Below, piece by piece: positions 1-14,244 of a DNA stretch of 64,000 nt. The notes below the pieces were generated by a model, which worked only from the letters and a program-made list of their open reading frames with translations, searched no databases and had not been told where the DNA came from. Within the stretch, counting starts at the first letter, position 1. Every line of letters starts with the position of its first letter. The position numbers and the translations under genes are program-made. This DNA is from Rhynochetos jubatus (taxonomy: Eukaryota; Chordata; Aves; Eurypygiformes; Rhynochetidae), in NCBI GenBank assembly GCA_027574665.1, contig CM050657.1, positions 19,145,700 to 19,209,699 on the forward strand, in the 5' to 3' direction.

Positions 1-2039
1 CTGTATTTATGTATGGAAGGAATTATGTCCTATAGGGTGGAAATAAAAAAAAAAGGTCCTCTTTCTAATCCCAGCTCTATCAGGGACAAATGATACCTCA
101 ATTATCTGGGGAGTTCCCACTCTACCTTATATGTGCGTGCATTAACTGGGTGAAATACTTAACCTTTAGGTTGAACAGAAAGCCAGGCTTAGTCCCCTTT
201 TTCCCCCCTACAGCATTTCCATCATATACTCCGTTTCCCTTTTTAGCTCTAAAGTCAGAAGATGGCCACTGGATCTGTGTAGAAATGCTTTGTTTTCCTG
301 CACGAGAAAGGACAGGTCCAGTAGTGAGCAAACCCCCTTGGACACAGATTTCTCTTTAGCAGCTAAGAGTCCAAAAGCTGGGGTTTTTGCAGGAAGACTT
401 CTCGCCTACCTAAGATACTAAAGAAATTATGTGACCTTGGCTATGATCTTTGCAACTAATCTGTTATTTTCATTACTTTCTGCCTTTAAGTGCTGAAACT
501 TGTGCTGTCTTAAATGGATCTGTTCTTCAATAAGTAGATATTTCTATATGTTTTCAAAAGCAGAGCCCTTTCCAGTTTCAGGCTGAGCCCCTCCAAAAGA
601 AGGTATCTAAAGACCTTTGACGTTTTAGAAAATCTTAGCCAGCCTTGAGTTTTATCAGTATAATATGAGAAGAAAAGAGTAAAAGAGGGAGTTCCTAGCA
701 CTCTGGCAAGGTTGCAATTAATTTCACAGCGGGAGGGAAGAGAAAGAAGGTGTAGGAAAGCCCAGTAGGTGAGTCAGGGTTACATCCACCAGCCTCCTGT
801 TTCCTGGAAGCTAGAGCTAGCAGCATTTACAGTAAAACTGATTGTTCAAAGTTGTATCATTATTCCCAGATTTCTCTAGTGCTGCTAATCTCAGTTAATT
901 ATATTGGAAATCCCTTGTATTATGACCATGTAATTCATAATGTGCCAGTAGAAGTCATGGTTCATAATAATCACATAATGGGCAAGGACTTACATGTAAT
1001 CAGATTTTAGTTACCCTGTCGTGTTTCCATAATGCTGCTATAAAACTGACATAATCACAAAAAAGGACCAGTTATTTAAACATTTTTATCAGATTGATGT
1101 ACTGTATCTTTCTTTCTCTCTCTCTTTTTTAAACAATGTAAGATAACAAAAATTGGATTACAATTGCTGGGAACAGACTATGATAAACTGTTTGCTTGTG
1201 TGCAGAATGAAATGTAATAATGGCATCAGCCTCTCAATTTTTAGTAATGCTAAACCTGTTAAATAGTAGCACTCTGCAGACAAAGGCTGCTTTCAAAGGG
1301 GTAGCTTTAGAGCATTTTGAAAACTGTATCTCCAAGAGCATAGCTGTCTTATAAACCCGGAAAGATGCCCTGTATCTTCACAATTAACCCAGCTGCTAAC
1401 ATTTACCGTGCAGATGAGAGCTTGACTTTTTCCATGATACACGATGCAAAAAAAAACACTCTTAGTAGCTGTAGGGATTTTAAAGGCCAGCGTCTGCTTC
1501 TCAAATAAAATGTAAAAAAAGAGACACTTCCCACTTTACAGGAATATGGTTGGTGATTAGAACAGAGGACTTGTAAGATGGTCTCTTCCTAATGTTTTAT
1601 CTCCACTCTGACCCCAATCACTTCAGCTTTGCACTTGACATCCTGAAAAAGGGTCCAACTATATATGTTTCCGTACGGTACTGCCAAACTTAATTCAAAA
1701 GAATTTGAAAAGTACTAGATCTTTCCAGTTGACAAGCAAATATCCTAGTCCTATTTTTTTCATACAAGACCAAAGACATTTTTTTTTTTTAACTATAACT
1801 ATTATAACAGTAAGTCAGTAAAATTAGGAATTGCCATCCTTTTTAGGCACTTTTTTTTTCCTTCTTCCTACATTCAGCAATAACCTGTGATGGGGACAAA
1901 ACCACTCATCACTTGAGAGGAAGGGAGTACTTTTCTGCTCCTAAGGGGAAATGAAAAAGCTAGATAATAGAGATCCTGGTGAAAGCATAAATAGACGTTA
2001 AAGAATTCCTTCCTGGGATTGTGAACAGAGTGATTGGGA

Positions 2040-2440
2040 AATCACAGAATTATATGGCTGGGACTTCTCAGCAGTCTCTTAATCCAGCTCTCCTCGGAAG
2101 CAAAAAACAGAACATCCCTGAAAGACACTTCTGTACTCTGTTTCTAAAAATCTCCAGTGAGAGGGACTGCTCATCTGTATCAACTAGCTGAGAGAAAGTT
2201 TTTCCCAGTCTTCAATGATGCAAAATAGCCCATAATGTTTTTTGTATCCTTATTTGACATGAAGGGCAATTAACCACTTTATCTCTCTGTACTTACAACC
2301 TCTTAGTTTATCTTTTTTCAGTCTTCTTTAAATTAAATAAATTCAGTCCTCTTAGTATTTCCTCCCAGGTCATGTTTCCTAAGCTTCTATATAATTTTTG
2401 TTGCTTTTCTTTGCATTGCCTCGAATCTGTCTGTTTATAG
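2040..2440 (-). mobile_element. Ancient CR1 LINE 3' fragment
   Basis: Read on the + strand, this is the reverse complement of a CR1 3' region. It opens with a degraded form of the 'CACAGAATTATA-GG-GGGAC' terminus and continues through the collinear order typical of old CR1. 'AATAAATTCAGTCCTCTTAGT' matches the usual 'aaacaatcccagttcc...', and 'TTTCCTCCCAGGTCATG' and 'ATAATTTTTGTTGC' match the block ending in 'tctggactc'. It is 5'-truncated, as most CR1 copies are, and heavily diverged, so it is much older than the copy at 7090. Borders are approximate. Confidence 0.82.
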
Positions 2441-5400
2441 ACAAATTTGAGATGGTGCAGAGAAAACTGGAAAACTTAAAATGTTGAGATTGGAACTGTG
2501 GTTGTTTTGCCCATTGCTTTTTGAAGAAATAAACAAAAAATTCCTCTGCATTTCATGTGGGTGAAGAGACATGTGATATGTAACAAGCTCAAAGATCAGG
2601 AAATTCAAAGTTATGGTTTCTGATGCAAAATGTTTACAGACATTTTTTCAGATTTAAGGAAATTAAGAGTCTAGTCTGACATTACATTTTGAGTTAGACA
2701 CCATGATCCAGAAAAGTGTGTGAATATCATTAAATCAGAGTAGTATCACTGAAGTCGGTGCTGCCTTACATATTGCAAATATCATTCATTTCTTGGCTCT
2801 TTAAGCCAAAATGTCTTTTCTAGATCCATCTATATATTCATGTCATATTATCATTCTTTTGATCATGATATTTTTCAGATATGCAAGTAACAGGCAGTTC
2901 TGAAAGTATAGTATTGAAATTACTGGATTTGGGGAAAAAAGTGGGAGGGGGGAAGGAAAATTATTAGTCAGAAAGGAAAATTGAAATGCTTGTTTAATTT
3001 AGAGACTTTTATATGTTGGACAGCATGCTGCTGATCACCGCAGACATCAGGAAGGCAGTGTTATCGAGAGAAGAATTGGTCGCTTCTCACTATTTCTGCA
3101 CTATTTAACTACCAACAAATTAATCAGGAGGGACCTAGTATTAGTCAGCTACATTATAGTTGGCCTGGGTGAGGCAAAAATAATGCTCCCTTGGAGAACT
3201 TTCACTATTAGAGCTTAAAAATTACTTTCTGTTGCTAGTAAGGAAAATAACTGAAGAACTGGGACAATGGTCTTTGCTCTTCTACCTCCTAGTTCAGTAA
3301 TACGGTACATTATATACACTACATTGAGAAACACTGTAAATTTCCCTAAATTTTTGGCATCCATCTGTTGGAAGGTAGGGAAATAGGAGTTGAACATCTG
3401 GACTGGGATATGAAGGGTATGAGAAATTGCTCTTTAGCTTAAAACCTCAGTGGAAACCATATACGTATATCTATAAAATCTCTAGCCAATTATTAACAGC
3501 TTAGCTACAAAATAACATTAAACTTTTATGAGGATCAAAAGATCTTGTCTCAAACTAATCTCCTAATATCAGAGAGTGTAAAAGACTTCAGAGACATCAG
3601 CCTGTTTAAAACCTGCACAAATTTAAATTTCAGAGCCTGTTGTTCTGAGAATAATCCTCCCCTGTGATTAAAAAAATAAATGAGAAAGGTTCATGACTGC
3701 TGTGCACAGAAAGAAGTCCACAGTATCTCGGCACACAGCTTTCGGCGTAGAGTATCTCAGAGACACGAAATGCATCCCACGTGTGAGGTGAAGGCCTCAA
3801 ACAGCGTGTGATTAATTCACCAGAGTGCTGTTGTGGTGCCTTCCACAAGCTGGAATATCTCCATTTTCCACAGATGGCTATTATGGGCACTGTGCCTATG
3901 GCAGGGAGATAAACATTAGTGCCATTTTTTTGCACACCTTGAGTTTTTAGATTAATCTTTCCTGTGGCTCATTGCCTTGTGATTCAGTGCTTGCAGAGAA
4001 GGCTTTGTCAAGACCACGCTCCCTCTTCCAGGCAACAGTATCTGCAAAAGGTAAATATTTTGAAATCGTCTGTGGCACCAGTGCCTTGTGGACATAATTC
4101 CATACCAAGAGAGAGTCAGGCAGCACAGTTCAACCAGGCCTTCCATCAGTTTTGTAATGCGAGAAACAAGGAATTAGTATTTCCTATATAAATACCTCTG
4201 TGAAAAGAGGTTCCTCTTAAGTAGTCTATCCGCTGGCAGAACACATTAAAACAGCACAGGCAGCGGACAGTCCTGGGAGCACCGTATAATTAGGATCTTT
4301 GAATGTGCTCCCTATGGTGACTGTTGGGCCCATGCTAGAGCCTGCAGAAAGGCTAGGGCCACATTTCAGCCCACCCTTCCTCCCCCAGCACTTTCTTCTT
4401 TTCCAGGTGGGTCCAAGAAGTCATCAGTTTATAAAAGTGCGTAATCCCTTGTTTTATGGAGCACAAAGGCTGGAATTACTGGTCACCCACTGGAATGAAA
4501 GGGGTATAAAACAGACTTTCCCTGTCCCCTCTCACCAAGAAAATCTGTGCAAGGACTAGAAACAGTTTAACACCATGAAATTGCTCAAGGGAGAACATGT
4601 GACAGGCTAAATATTTTTAGCATCCACTTTCTAGAGCTAAAAATTCAGACTCCTAAGTTATCTACCCTTATCATCAGCACAGGTTCCCTAAGAACTTCCC
4701 AGAAACACGCTAGGCCTTGGACAGAGAACATCAAAGATGGCAGTCACTGATCCCCCAAGGCCTGAGCGTGAGATGGTGACTTTATTCTCTAGAAATTTTC
4801 TTTTAACTTCTAGTAACAAAGTAGTTTCCTAAATAAGGCCTACCCATTTCACTTGCTTAAAAAAAAAAAAAAAGACCCTGATAATCAGCAGTTCTTCTCT
4901 CCCTATAGTCCCATCACTATATTTTTAGGCGGCAAAGCCAAGAAATTGATTTTTTTCCCTACTGGTACTTATTGTCTTTTATGGCTGCAGAAGATTTTAG
5001 ACCAGGAATATGAAGTTTACAGATGGCTGAAATCTGGCTTGTGGGATAGAGTAGGAATCTGTTATAATGATCCATTTGGACATGCTCCCATTTTTTGATC
5101 ACTGAGAATTTGAATCTATTAATCTTCTAGACATTTCCAGCATGCCCATCACCACGAAATAAAGCTGAGGAACTGCACAGCTATTTGTCTATAAGGATTC
5201 GTGCCCCTGTTCTTCTTGCCTGAACTGCTCTTACATATCTGACTTATAAAGTGCTTTTTTCTGCAAAGGAATACTACATGGTGACCACAAAACAATATAT
5301 TTCCTCAGTCACATGTGTGTACAAGAGCAAACTCCCCTACTCTAGAAAGGACAGACCATATTTTCTAATCATTTTAGTGCCAAAGCAGATCAGTAAATTT

Positions 5401-7087
5401 CTAATTAACTCTAATTGGCTTCCTCACATACTATTAAATTATTCACCTGGAGGTGACAGGTGCTCAAAAGCACCAAATATTTTCCCAGACTTTGTAAACA
5501 TTAAGCAGTATATTTAATTAAAAATAATAATCACCCACCACTTGTCGCTTACAATCAAAAAGTCTCATTGACCTAAACACAAATAAACCACACCTTTCAC
5601 AATCACTAAGAAACAGAGAGAAGGTCCAGGTAGTAGATGCCTCAGTAGGTATCACAAGAGTCAAAAAAAGAAAAAAAAAAAAGATAAATATTTGGGGCAA
5701 GCTTGGATTAGGCACTAGCCCATCTTGAAAGACATGGACTCAGACCTCTGCTTGATAGTCACCATCCTGCATGGCTCAGGGCACATCACTGCTGGCTGGA
5801 TCCATAAAGGGCTTCTCTGTAAGCTGAGCAGCTAAAAATCTTTACGTGTCTTAACCCCACAGCTCCCTGTGTGTATCACAGGTGTTGCAATACCCAGTAG
5901 CAGATAAACACTAATGTGTAATGCTACCTCACATCTCTCAATGTAGATGGGATACCTTGGAGCCTGTGTCGAAGTGGAGGTTCCTTTACGTTCAGGGCCC
6001 TAAGAAATTGGAGGTATTTATCTTCTCAGCTGCCATCTGCTCCTGGAAAGTGTCTTAAAAGAACAGGGAGGGCAGAGCAATCCGTGTTTAATTTGTGGCT
6101 CTGGGTGCTTCCTGGCTAGAACCAATGCAGCACAAACATTCCATGACAATCGGCATAATTTATAGGGAGAAAATTAGCCAAGTTAGGAGAAGGTTCAAAC
6201 CCCAAAAGCAGCTAAGACAGGCAAGCAGCAGTCACAGAAAATTGTTTTACAGCACAGCTTCTATCTGAAATGTCTTTAAATCATACCACTGCATACCTAC
6301 ATAGAGTCTGCAGCGAAGAGGCAGAGATGCAGGCTGCAGTGGGCACCGAGCTGGAAAGCGTTCATGGACTGATTTGAGAGTAACTTTATCCATGAGGACA
6401 GTTTAGAGAAAATGTGTTATTAAAGTACTTTATTTCCATTTAGAGATTCACACAGGCATGCACAGACAGTAGGTGGTGACAGCTGCTACCAGAACCATTT
6501 GTTATCTTACTCCTGTTCAGCTTTTGACAGTGTAAAATGAATATAAATGCTGAAAAGCTTTACAGAGGTGAACCAAACAATAAAAAGTAGGGGAGAATGA
6601 ATTCTGGTTAGGTTACTTTAGGGAAGAGCTTTATTTCTGTTTATTCCCAAGGCATGGAGATCTGCTGTTTCTAACGCTAACAATACTATCGTGAGGATTC
6701 TTGCTGGAGTTTTCCAAATCCACACCGTCTTGAGGTGGGGAGGAAGGGAAGCTCTGGCCTTGCAGCTAACTTTAATGTCTTACCCAGAAATGGCATGAAA
6801 ATAATGCTTCAGCAAATTATTGCTTTTCCCTAATAATCCTGTCCATCAAAATGGAACCAACCTTTCACATAGTTTGCCTTAATAAAACGCTGGCGAGATA
6901 TCTGTGTTTGGACTTAGCAGTAGCAAATCTCTTGGCATCAAAGGGATTAAATTAGTTGGCCTGAAATTATATTGCTTTTTCCAAGCAATCATGACAGCTC
7001 TCAAAATCTTTCTACAATATAGTCACATCACACCAACTGACAGTTACCTCCAAAAAAAATTCATTTTGGCCAGCTGCTCTGAACACT

Positions 7088-7695
7088 ATAGACATATAGA
7101 CTGGTTTTGCTTGGAAGGGACCCTATAGATCATCAAGTTCCAACCCCTCTGCCATTGTCAGGGACACCCTGCACTAGACCAGGTTGCTCAAAGCCTCATC
7201 CAGCCTGGCCTTGAACACTTCCAGGGATGGGGCATCCACGGCTTGTCTGGGCAACCTGTCCCAGTGCCTCACGATGAAGAATTTCTTACTTATAGTCAGT
7301 CTAAATCTGTAAATCTACCCTCTTTCAGTTTAAAGCCATTAATCCTTGTCCTATCACTACATGTCCTTTTAAAAAGTCTCCCTCCAGGTACTGGAAGGTC
7401 TCCTCAGAGCCTTCTCTTCTCCAGGCTGAACAACCCCAACTCACTCAGCCTGTCCCCATAGCAGAGGTGCTCCAGCCCTCGGAGCATCTTCATGGCCTCC
7501 TCTGGACTTGCTCCAATCCACCCATGTCCTTCTTATGTTGAGGCCCCAGAGATGGACACAGAACTCCAGGTGGGGTCTCACCAGAACAGAGTAGAGGGGA
7601 GAATCACCTCCCTCGACCTGCTGGTCCCGCTACTCGTGATGCGGCCCAGCATACAGTTGGCTTTCTACCACCCTATCAAGAGAAGGTACTGGTAT
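7088..7695 (-). mobile_element. Avian CR1 LINE, 5'-truncated (~600 bp)
   Basis: The + strand shows the reverse complement of the CR1 3' end: 'AGACTGGTTTTGCTTGGAAG', then 'GTTCCAACCCCTCTGCCA', 'CACTAGACCAGGTTGCTCAA', 'CATCCAGCCTGGCCTTGAAC' and 'GATGGGGCATCCAC'. It continues through 'CTTCTCCAGGCTGAACAACC', 'CATGGCCTCCTCTGGACTTG' and 'GAACTCCAGGTGGGGTCTCA' to 'CATACAGTTGGCTTTCT'. These blocks are the standard order of bird CR1. Divergence is moderate. It is antisense to SPATA16 and carries only the 3' end of ORF2 plus the 3' UTR, so it cannot be active. Short open frames in it are shadows of the element. Confidence 0.96.
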
Positions 7696-9550
7696 GTTTT
7701 GACTTCTGTCTGATCGCTTGGTTTTCACATGGAATATTTACACCATCCTCGGTTTAGTTTGATCTTGGATGGATTTACAGTGGAGAACTGAGAAATTTTG
7801 TATTACAATCTATAAAGCAGATTTCAGTATGTTGTACAGAATATAAAGTTCCTCAGAAAATACCATAGTATATTGATTCCACAATATGTTTCATTAGAGT
7901 GCTTTGGGGTTGGTTTGTTTGTTTTGGTATTGGCTTTTTTTTTCCCTGTGACTACTCCTCTCACCCTGGCAGTACTGCTAACAGGAACACTCCATAAAAT
8001 AGGGATTGGTAATGAGAGGCACAGATTTATCTCTCATCACACAGATTAAGAGGAAAATATCTGTTTGACTTCACAAAACCTTTGTTCCTGATTTAATGCT
8101 TCCGAATTCAATTATTTACGAGAAAGACCCCTAAGTTTGCACTGGAGGGAGGTAAAGCGTTTATCTGAAGTTGGGCCAATAAACAGGAACGCCTTAGGCT
8201 TAGGAGTGCTGCAGGGAACATCGTTAGCTTCTGTGGGAGGGAAATATTCACGTCAAGTTTATTTTTATAAAGTAGTATTCACCTAGAAATGAGCATAACC
8301 CAAAATCCTAGATCCTCTGAATTTAGTGAGCACTTGAAGTCTTATTTTTGCAGACAGCTCACCTCCAAAACAAGGCCAAAACAGCAACAGATCTGCCAAA
8401 CCTGTCAGCCTTTGGGCAGCCTAAAATGTAGGTTTGAACTTCTCTAACATTCTGCCTACCTGGTCACCAAATCCCTTCCACATACCTCTGGTTCCTGCAA
8501 AAAGGCTGGATCTAGCCAAAGAAGGAATTTAAGCCTAGACATAGACAGAACATAAGATAACCCAATGGAAATGTGGGGAGAGCAGCCTAATGCCCCAGTG
8601 AGGGCAAGCAACCTGTTGATTTCATCTGGTAAAGGCAATACTCACCAGATCCATGCTTTTCTGGCAAACAGTGGTTTTATGAATAGAAATAGGGATTGTT
8701 TCTCAAAACTTGGCATATCTGAGTTATATTTGGCTCTCAGCCAGCGTTGTGTAACCAGTAATATACCCAAGATAGCAAATGTGTCCTGCACACGCAGTAC
8801 TGTTACAGAATCCAGTGCTAACTCCGCACAAAGCGGCTCATATGCCAAAAACATCATACGTGCATATTTGAATTATCCACTGAAGCACACATTGCAGGAA
8901 GCCTAGTAAATTTAGTTCTTCTTACGTGACATCTGCACTCATACTTAGTAGTGAATTATATATTTTCAATGTTTTCTAGCAAGTTATTTACGCAAATCTC
9001 ATTAACAATAAAGGCGGGGTTTACATACAATTCCTGCTTTGCTGACTGAAATTGTATACCAAGACGTCAATATGACTTTGAATAGAAGCTGGAAAGTTAT
9101 GCTGCATGAAATCATATCATTGAGAGAAAATCCTCTATTTTTTTATTCTCCATACTGATGTGTTGGATTTTTTTTTTCTCTCCGCAGAGACAAAACTGCC
9201 ATTAACTGGTTCTTTGTTACGCTGGTTTCTTGCGGTATTTTTGAGAGCGCTTAGTAGCTGTAAGGGTTGGAATACACGAAAACCAGTTTATTTTCAGCCC
9301 TGCGCAAGGCTTACTATCAGGTTTTGAAAGTTATTTTCAGAAGTAGCCTTCCTTAGCAGACATTTTCTGGGAATCAGTTAGTGTTCAATTTGCCAGGTGC
9401 CTGATGTGCAATGCAGTGACGTTATCAGGCTGATTACTTGGATGGCTCTGAAGTGAAGGCATCTGTTTAGGACTGTTGGCTAGTCAGAAGAAAAGACACT
9501 AATTAAATATTTCTTGCCTTTTCAGGTTTGTCCCTCTGATTAGCCACTCT

Positions 9551-9662
9551 AAAAAAAAAAAAAAAAAAATCACATCAGTGAAAATCCACAGAGTTATCTT
9601 TAAAAAGGAAAAGCATGATTAAATATTCCTCTGCTAACCAAAATAAATTAAAAAAAAAAAAA
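9551..9662. repeat. Two adenine runs
   Basis: There is a run of 19 A at 9551-9569 and another of about 13 A ending near 9662, some 80 bases apart. Neither follows a recognisable SINE or processed transcript, so they are simple low-complexity tracts. Confidence 0.9.
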
Positions 9663-10453
9663 ATAGAAAAAACCACAGCAATCAGCTCCAGCAAGGCTAG
9701 CAGGTCATTGCTGTATTCAAACTAATGCTTAACCCTTTCAGTCTGGCAGAGGAAAGCATGAGTGATTTCATGGAAGTTGCCTAAGAACCTCATTGACACA
9801 CAACATTTGACCAAATTTACTTGATTTTCAAAGTGAAATTTGCTATCAAATATATATATCCACACATATAGATGGATGTCCACCAGGCATCTTACTCTTT
9901 AAGACAAACTGTATTCCTGAATTTAACATACACCAAACCTTTAGTATTGTTCCCATTGCCAGTTTCTTACACCTGAACCTTTTACCTGGTTTTCAGTGAA
10001 AACAGTTGTAACATGTCCCTGTACAAATCACCACAGATCTAATTTTAGTCTTCTAATTAACATGCATGGTAACTAGGAAGCTACCTTAATGATCAGCAAT
10101 TCCACTGCTTTTTTACCAAAGTCATGGTGAGGTTGGGGGCAACTTTTCCTCTCCTTCTTATTAGGCAATGTCTGGAAGGTCTTTACTCACAAAATTTCCT
10201 TCCTTGCTACTGCCAGAATTAAAGCCTTAATACCACAACAAGATCTATGCTAAGTTCACAGTGTCACAGACTTGTTCTGTGACCTTTGACAAAGTACTTT
10301 ATCACAAGCATTTATACGACTGTGGTTTCAGCGATATATTTATAGGGTCCTACACGTTGTAAGATAAACCTTTGTCAGTGAAAGTATAACATAATTAGCA
10401 TCAGTTCACCACTAATACCAAAAGTGCTGGTAATGCTTTCATTCCTTAGGTTT

Positions 10454-10485
<32 letters not shown>
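10454..10485. repeat. (TA)n(CA)n microsatellite
   Basis: About 13 TA units are followed directly by three to four CA units. It lies in the intron with no neighbouring gene and is likely length-polymorphic. Confidence 0.95.
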
Positions 10486-10489
<4 letters not shown>

Positions 10490-11382
10490 CTTCAAACGGG
10501 ATAACTCAGCATTGTTCTGAAGGTTGCAGACTACATATACACAAAACCTGCCCAACAGCCTCCACTTGTATCAGGGGCCTCTACGAAAATGCAAATAACC
10601 TTTGGCAGGATTTTTTAAACTACATATTATTTTGGGAAAAATATTCCTATGTACTGACAGGGTACTCTCAGGTAGACCAAGTCTGAAAGTGAAAAGAAAG
10701 TGAAAGATACTGTTAGATTTACTAGCTATGGTAAAGGACATAAAAAGGTACATTGCAGGTTTTTAACCCCAGATTGGCTGTAAAGCCTCAAATATTTAAG
10801 TTGTTTGCTTCAATTTCATAGCCCCTATGACCTTTAAGATACTGGCAAGATGACTGCAGATCAAAAGCTCACTAAAGTCTTAGTTAAGATATACCCCTAG
10901 ATTTCCCAGTTTGAAATTAAAATAAAACTCTCTAACAGAGCTCTGGAAAAAGAAACCCTCAATGGTCCAAAATGTAACTGCCTCTCCAAGCCCAGTTCTA
11001 TATTTGAATGTCCTTGTGACAAGACCTTAAGGTATTCAGAGGAGCGAGATGGAGGTGCCTTTACTTTTTACTTAAAGCACTCAAAAAAAACCAGCAGCCC
11101 TTTTTATCTTCAAAGGTAGTGTTATTGGACTGCACACCACAAGATAAAGAAAACTCGGTACTGCTGGGTGAAACATGAAAACTGCAAACAAATCTCCACC
11201 CCGCTCAGTATGCCTGTGCCTGGCACAGCTTTTCTTCTTCCCCTTGCTCTCAGACCAGCAGGGTTTCCCAAAGTTACAACAGTCTAGCTACAGAAGCACC
11301 AGCCGATCCCTACCAAGTTTTCCTTTTTCTCTTCCCCTTTGAAACTCAGATGTGAGTCTTTCTACAACTCTTCTCCACATCA

Positions 11383-11414
11383 CAACCTGTGCTGCAAGTT
11401 CCCAGCACAGGTTG
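11383..11414. repeat. Perfect 12-bp inverted repeat with 8-nt loop
   Basis: CAACCTGTGCTG at 11383-11394 and CAGCACAGGTTG at 11403-11414 are exact reverse complements, separated by the loop CAAGTTCC. The RNA of either strand could form a stable 12-bp hairpin. No open frame or known small-RNA family is recognised. The flanks add no further pairing that I can see, so the stem is short for a microRNA precursor. Confidence 0.9.
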
Positions 11415-14244
11415 CTGTCTCCATCCTGCCTAACTCCTCCCCTGGGAATTTCCCCAAATGAGCTTTCTCAGGTGCTTTCTGGTACTGTCTTTGCCTCACC
11501 CCCAAAAATACTCAGACTCAATATTCAGTGACAGACAGGACAATGCAAGGAAAAAGTCCTTCCCCCTCTGCAAAAACAAGTCCTTTTATCAGAAGTGCCA
11601 GCAAAATACAGTGAAGGTTGAAGAACTACCTACCAAAGATATCACCTCTATCAGAACTTGGGAAACAATGATGTGCTGTGTTGAGGTGGTTCACCCAACA
11701 GAAATCTTTTCCAGTGGTGTCGATATTGCTACCAAAAAAGACCCTTATACCACTGAGGACATTTAACTGTGCACCTCACTAATAAATTAATTTGAATCTT
11801 ACTTTTGGTGCACGTTGCTGTTGTTTGTATGGAATGAGTGTGGAGGGTTCCATCTCAAACGCATTGATCCACTGCAGAAATGCTGAACAAAGATCAGGAG
11901 AGAGTTTGGGACCTAAAAATTATACCACCTAGATGGTCACAAAAGCAGGCAAAACCCTTTAAAATATTACTCTGATTTTGTGAGATTAAAGATTGAGTTA
12001 TTAGTCGTTTCCTTGAACTGTTAAACTGAGATGTTGTAGAGAAGACCTGGCAGAACCCCATCTGCACTGTATTTAAACCTATTTTCTGAATCCTTATCTG
12101 TTCAGAAATGGTTTACAGAGACTCATGTCTTGGTTTTTGTCAAAGATAGCTGAGGGGTTACACAGGTCTAAACATAACTCTTCCTATCACCAGTAAGAAT
12201 CGAGGAAACTCTGAATTGCAGCACTTCAGACCGAAGGGATCCCTAAATGATTCGTTTCTTCTCACAATCATTCAAGAACTTGAAAGTCCAGGGAGTAGCC
12301 TCAAATCTCTCATTCCCATAAATTTAAGAGAGGTCACAGCATGGCCAATTCAGCTGAAAAGTGTTATTACAGGAAAACTTGATGATACTTCTATGTTCAC
12401 TGATGTGAACATAATTCTGTGGGTCTTTTAGCTACATATAGCACATCTTACCCATAGAGACACTTCAGCAGATCTATACAGTACCATGGCCAAAGTGAAG
12501 GGTGATGAACTCTCTGATTTATAACTTCTACTGATAACAAGATGGTAGAAAAGTCTTAAATGTATGGGTGTTATTATATACACAGTGTTCCTTCCCTCAA
12601 CAGAGAAGGGATGGGAAAGAAAAAAATATTTATCACACCTGAAGTAGGGGAACACTTCATTAGATGACCCTTGTTGCCTGTAAAGAATTGAGCTGATCTC
12701 TAACCAAGGCACAAAAACCTTAAAGATAGCACCTACAAAAGTAATGCAAAGTGTGGATGTGGATCTATAAATCCTTCCTGCTTTTAAGGAACACACACAG
12801 GAAGAAAGATGCATGTATAGAAGAGGGTTTTTTGATAGATTTAATCTTCTAAAGAGACGTCAAACTGCTGAGTTGACATTGCACCTCTTGAAGATCAACC
12901 ACTGGATTTTAACTACACAGGCACAAGAAACTTAATTATTATAACTAAAGTCATTAGCGATGAGTAGCTAGACAAATAGGCCAGATCCTCCCCTGGTCAT
13001 TTTAAAGCTTTGGTGCCTGGCAAAACTAGACTCAAGTGGGAGTCCCTTGGTTATACCCCAATTAATGCAGAGGCTGCATCCATTCAGATTAGGCTGGAGT
13101 TGCATATCACTGCCATAACAGTCATCAGCATTGGAATCCATGGGATCTGAGAGTTTAAGCACACAGCCTAGATAAATACTAATTTGCTAATCTTTATTAG
13201 AAATCTACTTTTAAAGCTGTTTTGCAGGGAAGTCAGTCAGATGAAATCATTGCACACTAAACAATCCTGTTAGGGATGTTTATCCAAGCAAAGGGCATTC
13301 AATCGCATTTTCATTAGTAGCACTATATGATTATTGTCCTTAAAGACAAGGCTCTTGGACTTAATCTAGTTGCTTACAGTTGAATTTTCTTGAGAACAGA
13401 AAGGTAATTTTTACTACTCTTTAGCATTACAAAATCAGGTTGCCTCTAGATTAACAAAAGAAAAATTTGAGGGCTGAAGGTGGTCCTGGCCAGTATCGCA
13501 GCTCTACCAGTGCTGAGGACTCTCTGAAATTTTAAGGAGTTGTGGGTTATCTAACTCTAATGATGCACATTATTAAATATAATGTTATTTAATGAGAAAG
13601 TCACTGACTGTGGTGAACAGCAGGCAATTGATCTATCAGGAAAAGAGTGTTTTTTAAACAGAAAATAGGATGTTTCTCTGCTAAATTCTACACAGCTCAA
13701 GAACATGAGAAAGATGGTTGAACTCATTCTTTTTACTTTCTCTAGCCGTTTTCTGGAAGGACAAGTCCTCCTATGAAATGAGGGGGAGAGTTTCTGGTTT
13801 CCTTGCCTTATATCACCGTCTGCTTTCCTACCCATGGGATAAAGACAGCAGTGCCCAAGGTAGAATTCACCACTGGCTTACTGAAAAAAGAGCTGTCTGA
13901 GATGCCTCCTTCACCTCATTCTCAAGACAGCCATGGATTTTGGGAGCCTGAAGTTAAGCCTTTATTTCTGAAAACAGAGAAAATACAGTTTCTTTCATAA
14001 TAAGCTACAAACTAAAAAGCACCATTATCTGCTCTCTTGACTATCCCTTCTGGGAAGATGATACTGCATTTTATATCATGTTCATATGTATTTTTACTGA
14101 TTTTTGTAGTACTAACTTCAGTTTAAGTCAGGATATATTTTACTTGAAAGTCAGTTTTCTCCATTTATCAGTTACAAAAAGCATTTCTACCTAACAAAAG
14201 GTGTATTACAACATCAGTAAATAACATTTTTCTTTCTTGTACAG

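Larger units (their letters stand above)
1..14244 (+). other. SPATA16: SPATA16 upstream intron (partial, intron 2 by human numbering)
   Basis: Non-coding sequence before the first exon in the window; it ends in a good acceptor, a T/C-rich tract followed by ACAG at 14241-14244. No open frame near the ~200 codons expected for the large N-terminal exon is present, so that exon lies upstream of the window. Contents that can be named are an old CR1 near 2040, a younger CR1 near 7090, two A-runs near 9551 and 9650, a TA/CA microsatellite near 10454 and a perfect hairpin near 11383. A CT-rich run lies near 1111-1127. The rest looks like ordinary AT-rich intron. Confidence 0.8.

Noticed and set aside
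7243-7713. Two + strand open frames of 72-73 codons that look protein-like
   Set aside because: They lie wholly in the antisense strand of the CR1 element at 7088-7695.
12428-12814. 128-codon minus-strand frame
   Set aside because: No recognisable domain, no splice or promoter context; treated as chance.
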